Shown here: positions 6,372 through 9,204 of the stretch, one piece after another
Layout: each line of letters begins with the position of its first letter
Position numbering within the stretch: position 1 is the stretch's first letter
Notes under the pieces: generated by a model
Told to the model about the DNA's origin: nothing
The model's database searches: none
The model's input: the letters and a program-made list of their open reading frames with translations, nothing else
Program-made: the position numbers and the translations under genes
DNA from: CAYVWB01 sp964455395
GTDB lineage: Bacteria; Desulfobacterota; Desulfovibrionia; Desulfovibrionales; Desulfovibrionaceae
Assembly (NCBI GenBank): GCA_964455395.1
Contig: CAYVWB010000114.1
Coordinates: 1-9,204, forward strand
Length of the DNA stretch: 9,204 nt
Reading direction: 5' to 3'

Positions 6372-8081
6372 TCAGATCCTGTCTATCCCTTGGTCTCTCT
6401 CGTTGTCGCGAAACCGTAGACCATTTTCGTGGACTGCAAAGCCCTTTCCCCACTTCGTCTGAGCATACCTTCTGGCGATCATCTCAGCTTCCTTATTTTG
6501 GGTGCTGAAGTAAACGCTCAAGCCCGCGTCGACCACCTTGCCGCCGTTGGCCAGGGTGAAGAGCACCGTGCCCTTGCCGTCGACGCGGTAGCAGAAGTCC
6601 CTGATCGGGGTGTCCGTGGTGGCTGCGGAGTCCGTGATATTCGCGGTGTCCTGTGTAGCCAGGGGGACCTGGAGTACGAGCTTGGCTGCTTCCGTAGCGA
6701 CCAGAGCACGCATGCGGGCCACGGCAGCCAGCTCCTTGCGCTCCATGGGGTGCAGTGCCTCTGCCTTCCTGATTTCCAGCTGCCGCTCGTGCCAGGTCTG
6801 GGGGGTAGGCTGCTTCTGCGGTGCAAGGGGCAATGGGCGGGGCGTTTCCGGCGCGCTCTCTGCCTTGCGTGAGCGCAGGATGGCCAGGGCGATCTCGCTC
6901 CCTTGCTCTGCCTGCATGCGCAGAAATGCGCTCCAGGAATTGAAGGGGGTGGCGGTGTTCACTTCCTGGCGCCGGGCGTCCAGCTCCCGCGCCAAGGTGC
7001 GACGGGCCTGGGCCTCGTGCTGCCGGGCCAGGCCAAGCAGGGTGTAGCGGTCCCGCTTGGTCAGGGGCATGGCCTCGATCTCGCGGCGCTTATGCTCCCA
7101 TTGCCACACCAGTTTTCGCGCACGCGAGCTTCGTTCCTCCTTGAGCAACGCGAGCGCGATTTTGCGGCGCACGATGCTCGCCTTGTATGCGTCGTAGAGA
7201 TTGCCACGCTCCGGCGAACGAGGCAGGGGGCGCTTCTGGAAGCGCTGCTTGGATTGCGTTTGCAACACAACAGGCGACGGCGCCTTGTAAAGGCCGAAGC
7301 GCTTTTCCAGTCTCGGCTTGGACAGACTCCTATCGAGCGCGCTTGCCTTGATGGCCCGTGTGCTGTGGCGGTCCTTGCAGACGAGGCCGTTGGCGTGGGG
7401 CTTGATCTCCAGGCCGAGCGGCGCCAGGGAGCGGTGCAGGTCTTCCCAGGTTTCGCACGTGCCCAGCGCTTCAAGGATGGTCGCGCGTTGTCCCTTGGCG
7501 TAGCCCTCGAAGGACTGCTCCCCGGTGTGCGCCTCGACTGTAGCGGCAGCGGCCCGCAGTCGCGGGCTCTCAGGCAGAGCCTGCCCCCTGCCGTTGTCCA
7601 CGCACAGGCCGAAGCGCTGCTCCAGCTCCCGGCAGACGCGGTCGCGCGTATGGAAGTCGCGGAAGGGCTCGTGGCGCGTCAGCCGTTCGGGGTGGATCAT
7701 GTTGTAGGCCACGTGCATGTGCAGGTTGGCCGTGTTCTTGTGCACGCCGCAGTGGCGCTGGTGCTCCTCGAAGCCCAGGGCCGTGGCAAAGGCCTCCTCG
7801 ATGGCCTTGAACGTGTCGGGGGTGAGTTTGGCCTCATCTTCTGGGCGGAAACTCACGATGAGGTGGTAGGTTTTTTCCTTGATCGTGCGCATGTTAAGGG
7901 CCTGCGTGTCCGCGACTTCCTTGACGGCCAGCTCGTAGTCGTCGCCTGCCCAACAGCCCGCGCACCAGGCCAGCAGGCATTTTTCGCCCCCATGCTCACC
8001 ATGCCCGGCACCGGCGATGTATGCGGCCAGGCGGCGGTAGTTGTCGTTGGCCGGCTTTCTGGCAATGCGTCGGCTGATCAT
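6372..8081 (-). CDS. traI: TraI-like MOBP relaxase with C-terminal LPD7-like domain
   Basis: The relaxase nicks oriT, stays covalently bound through a tyrosine and leads the strand into the recipient. From ATG 8081 it has 569 residues (RP4 TraI has 732). Motif I is AAYIAG with candidate nucleophile Y21; motif II is TYHLIVSF with S77; motif III is NLHMHVAYN with H121, H123 and N127. The region WEDLHRSLAPLGLEIK...SKPRLEKRFG (212-263) also matches RP4 TraI. A long basic, helical stretch follows (about 270-450), and the last 80 residues (GKGTVLFT...VVDAG...YAQTKWGKGF) resemble the LPD7 domain of mobile-element relaxases; no primase or helicase is seen. GAGG precedes the chosen start; 79 in-frame codons upstream overlap traJ and are an out-of-frame shadow. 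The gene begins 7 nt after traJ. Confidence 0.93.
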   Translation of the reverse strand: MISRRIARKPANDNYRRLAAYIAGAGHGEHGGEKCLLAWCAGCWAGDDYELAVKEVADTQALNMRTIKEKTYHLIVSFRPEDEAKLTPDTFKAIEEAFATALGFEEHQRHCGVHKNTANLHMHVAYNMIHPERLTRHEPFRDFHTRDRVCRELEQRFGLCVDNGRGQALPESPRLRAAAATVEAHTGEQSFEGYAKGQRATILEALGTCETWEDLHRSLAPLGLEIKPHANGLVCKDRHSTRAIKASALDRSLSKPRLEKRFGLYKAPSPVVLQTQSKQRFQKRPLPRSPERGNLYDAYKASIVRRKIALALLKEERSSRARKLVWQWEHKRREIEAMPLTKRDRYTLLGLARQHEAQARRTLARELDARRQEVNTATPFNSWSAFLRMQAEQGSEIALAILRSRKAESAPETPRPLPLAPQKQPTPQTWHERQLEIRKAEALHPMERKELAAVARMRALVATEAAKLVLQVPLATQDTANITDSAATTDTPIRDFCYRVDGKGTVLFTLANGGKVVDAGLSVYFSTQNKEAEMIARRYAQTKWGKGFAVHENGLRFRDNERDQGIDRI

Positions 8082-8088
8082 GTCTGCC

Positions 8089-8418
8089 TCACAATCTTGC
8101 GACCGCGTCTTTGATTTCACGCTGCCGCGCCTCGATCTGCCACAGGAGCTGCCGCACCTCGCGGTGCAGCCCCCACCACTCTGCATCGGACCTGCCGAGG
8201 CAGAGCTTGAACAACCCGCCGAGCCGGCCGAGGTCAGCGTTGATGCGCAGCAGCTCGCGCCGGAAGCGCTCCAATTCGCGGCTGGGCGTTGGCTGCCCCA
8301 GGCAGACACGCTTGGCAAAGGTGGAGAGGGAGAGCCCGGCCTTGTCCGCGCTCTGGATGATTTGTCCGTACTCCTCCGGCGTCAGGTAGGTCTTCATTGC
8401 GATTTTCTTGGAAGGCAT
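8089..8418 (-). CDS. traJ: TraJ-like oriT-binding relaxosome protein
   Basis: The 109-residue protein belongs to the TraJ/MobC group. In RP4, TraJ binds the inverted repeat beside nic and recruits TraI. It shows a ribbon-helix-helix start, MKTYLTPEEYGQII...AGLSLSTFAKR (8-37), and the hallmark RINADLGRLGGLFKL (58-72), nearly identical to the RINGDLGRLGGLLKL of RP4 TraJ (123 aa). The C-terminal half is amphipathic helix (WWGLHREVRQLLWQIEARQ). I chose ATG 8418, preceded by AGGA, rather than the longer frame from 8514 because that extension lies within oriT sequence. It is transcribed away from oriT, as in RP4, and the relaxase follows 7 nt later. Confidence 0.9.
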   Translation of the reverse strand: MPSKKIAMKTYLTPEEYGQIIQSADKAGLSLSTFAKRVCLGQPTPSRELERFRRELLRINADLGRLGGLFKLCLGRSDAEWWGLHREVRQLLWQIEARQREIKDAVARL

Positions 8419-8439
8419 CCGTTGTTCCTGTTTTGCAGC

Positions 8440-8545
8440 GTTGAGCCGAAGGCGAATAAGCACGCTCCCGGCAGGGCCACATCGCCGGGCAAGGCGTGAA
8501 GGAGCACACCGCAAGGTGGGCCTACTTCACCTGTCCTGCCTTCAG
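8440..8545 (+). other. oriT: oriT of IncP/RP4 type with nic site
   Basis: Several blocks match the RP4 oriT as I recall it: GTTGAGC (8440-8446), GCGAATAAG (8452-8460), GTGAAG (8496-8501), GGTGGGCCTACTTCACCT (8515-8532) and TCCTGCC (8534-8540). The nic core CTTCACCTGTCCTG|CC differs from RP4 CTTCACCTATCCTG|CC by one base; cleavage is expected between G8538 and C8539 on the plus strand. GTGAAG/CTTCAC and CACC-GCAA-GGTG are inverted repeats that correspond to the TraJ site. The T-strand would lead rightwards into the 8.6-9.1 kb region and carry the relaxase gene last. The order oriT-traJ-traI is that of RP4. Confidence 0.9.
8461..8498. repeat. Extra hairpin inserted in oriT
   Basis: CACGC (8461-8465) pairs with GCGTG (8494-8498) and CCCGGC (8467-8472) with GCCGGG (8484-8489). 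It falls where RP4 has only about 5 nt between GCGAATAAG and GTGAAG. It is also in the traJ leader. Confidence 0.65.
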
Positions 8546-8590
8546 ACTTTGCTGCACCATACGACAGCGTAAGGAAATCGTCGATCCCAT

Positions 8591-8630
8591 TCGCAGATGA
8601 TTGCAGATGATTGCGTAAGATTGAAGATGG
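8591..8630. repeat. Four tandem degenerate 10-bp units beside oriT
   Basis: Units TCGCAGATGA, TTGCAGATGA, TTGCGTAAGA and TTGAAGATGG follow each other without gaps, so each begins on the same helical face. They begin about 52 bp beyond nic, where RP4 binds TraK and is bent. Confidence 0.6.
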
Positions 8631-8795
8631 CATTGCATGGTTGAGCATGCATCAATACAGTACATCAAAACTGACATAACGCTGCTTAAAATCGCATATG
8701 GGGGAATATCGGCGCAAGGGATGGAGCTTCCGACCGCACGCAGGTCTTGAGACGGTTTGACACCAGGCACAGCATGAATCGTCCGACACAAGGTG

Positions 8796-8812
8796 CAGAC
8801 AATGCAGACTTG
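8796..8812 (+). repeat. Dispersed motif copy 1
   Basis: CAGACAATGCAGACTTG; shares the GACAAnGCrGACTTG pattern with copies 2 and 3. Confidence 0.6.
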
Positions 8813-8859
8813 CCCGAGACCATGTCTGCAGTCGGGAGGGCTTGCAGGACAAGGGCTGA

Positions 8860-8885
8860 CAGACAAAGCGGACAAAGCAGACTTG
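8860..8885 (+). repeat. Dispersed motif copy 2 (three 9-mer units)
   Basis: Built of consecutive (a/g)GACAAAGC 9-mers ending GACTTG. It matches 8981-9006 with two mismatches in 26. Confidence 0.75.
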
Positions 8886-8980
8886 ATTTTCAGAAGTGAA
8901 CGGACGGGATGGGCAGCAGACTTTGCAGACATTGATTCCGTGAAGTCTGCCACCGGGAGAGCCAGTACCAGGCCGATTGG

Positions 8981-9006
8981 CAGACAAAGCGGACAAGGCG
9001 GACTTG
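8981..9006 (+). repeat. Dispersed motif copy 3 (three 9-mer units)
   Basis: The second 26-bp copy, 121 bp after copy 2 and about 150 bp from the tRNA end. Position and direct orientation would suit integrase arm-type sites; this is inference. Confidence 0.75.
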
Positions 9007-9118
9007 CTTTTTTTAAGGCAGGAGATCAGCGCCGGTATGAGGAGAGGATTGGCTTTCGAAAAAAAATCACTGCACAAAACACTGCACGAGCTTTCCCAAA
9101 GGCCATTTCACCACGGAA

Positions 9119-9148
9119 AAGGGGTCACGATGTGCATCGCAACCCCTT
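9119..9148 (-). terminator. Rho-independent terminator downstream of tRNA-Ser
   Basis: On the minus strand AAGGGGT (9148-9142) pairs with ACCCCTT (9125-9119), with an inner CGATG/CATCG stem (9128-9139), and a short T run follows. It starts 6 nt after the tRNA CCA. Confidence 0.7.
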
Positions 9149-9154
9149 GAAATC

Positions 9155-9204
9155 TGGCGGAGAGGGAGGGATTCGAACCCTCGATAGGGGTATCAGCCCT
9201 ATAC
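9155..9204 (-). tRNA. tRNA-Ser, 3' half (gene or att copy; cut by window end)
   Basis: Minus-strand GAGGGTTCGAATCCCTC forms a perfect TpsiC arm, followed by CCTCTCC (acceptor 3' strand), discriminator G and an encoded CCA. Ahead of it, ATAGGG/CCCTAT forms a long variable arm, marking a class II tRNA; G73 and the sequence favour tRNA-Ser over Leu or Tyr. The anticodon lies outside the window, so the isoacceptor cannot be named. The 3' end faces the mobile genes, as expected for a tRNA attachment site. It may be the intact host gene or a partial copy left by integration. Confidence 0.88.

Larger units (their letters stand above)
8541..9118. other. Leading region without genes, between oriT and tRNA terminator
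   Basis: About 580 bp. The minus-strand open frames here (for example 8522-8953 and 8652-9077) have no family features, and their repeated Ser-Ala-Leu runs simply reflect the DNA repeats. Contents visible: four 10-bp tandem units (8591-8630), three dispersed copies of a GACAAnGCrGACTTG motif, and related inverted copies (8917-8934). No integrase gene, no clear promoter for traJ. Confidence 0.6.
1..9155. mobile_element. Right part of a tRNA-Ser-bordered integrative mobilizable element
   Basis: Seen: the 3' end of a tRNA-Ser gene borders a block made of an oriT, traJ-like and relaxase genes, an excisionase-like HTH gene and a type I restriction locus with accessory genes (dinD, rhuM). Known: tyrosine integrases often insert elements at tRNA 3' ends, and IMEs encode only a relaxosome and rely on a helper's mating pore. 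Inferred: the window is the tRNA-proximal arm of such an element. No integrase, coupling protein, replication gene or second att copy lies in the window, so the left boundary and mode of integration are unseen. It could also be an integrated plasmid or a composite genomic island. Confidence 0.6.

Noticed and set aside
8082..8318. 79-codon N-terminal extension of the relaxase
   Set aside because: It overlaps traJ in another frame and is Ser/Ala/Gly-rich without motifs; a well-placed GAGG supports ATG 8081.
8556..8584. traJ promoter with TATGGT as -10
   Set aside because: No acceptable -35 hexamer at 15-18 nt; too weak to list.
8796..9006. CRISPR array
   Set aside because: Repeat copies are imperfect, at unequal spacings of 73 and 121 bp, and built of 9-mers; no cas gene nearby.
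8522..9077. Two 140-codon minus-strand ORFs between oriT and tRNA
   Set aside because: Their sequence reflects the DNA repeats (Ser-Ala-Leu runs), they overlap each other in different frames and one runs into the nic region.

Overview
The window carries the right-hand part of what looks like an integrative and mobilizable element (IME) in a Gram-negative bacterium, most likely a proteobacterium or a sulfate/metal reducer. The evidence for this host is the moderately high GC content, IncP-type mobilization genes, and an encoded-CCA tRNA-Ser at the edge. The exact taxon cannot be read from the sequence. All convincing genes lie on the minus strand, so the functional order runs from right to left.

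Right edge (about 8420-9204): the 3' half of a tRNA-Ser gene followed by its terminator hairpin, with the 3' end pointing into the element. This is the classic geometry of a tRNA attachment site. Next comes about 600 bp without genes, holding dispersed 9-mer (r)GACAAAGC-type repeats, four 10-bp tandem units, and an origin of transfer that closely resembles the plasmid RP4/IncP oriT, including the nic region.

Mobilization block (6372-8418): a TraJ-like oriT-binding protein followed 7 nt later by a MOBP TraI-like relaxase with a C-terminal LPD7-like segment. The oriT-traJ-traI order matches RP4. There is no coupling protein or mating-pore gene, so the element probably depends on a helper. A 390-bp non-coding stretch with a possible promoter separates this block from the next operon.

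Defence block (1-5960): a small excisionase-like HTH protein, a 20-codon ORF that may be the remnant of an hsdM start, hsdR (type I restriction motor/nuclease), dinD, a second 168-bp copy of the hsdR 3' end, hsdS, and the start of rhuM. The genes are tightly packed and probably form one operon. No intact hsdM is present. A working type I system needs HsdM, so either it lies left of the window (after rhuM) or this locus has lost its methyltransferase.

The most informative structures are the duplicated hsdR tail flanking dinD, which shows dinD as an inserted cassette and creates a 54-codon ORF in an ATGA overlap with dinD; the hsdM-like 5' remnant; and the RP4-like oriT with an extra hairpin and phased repeats beside it.
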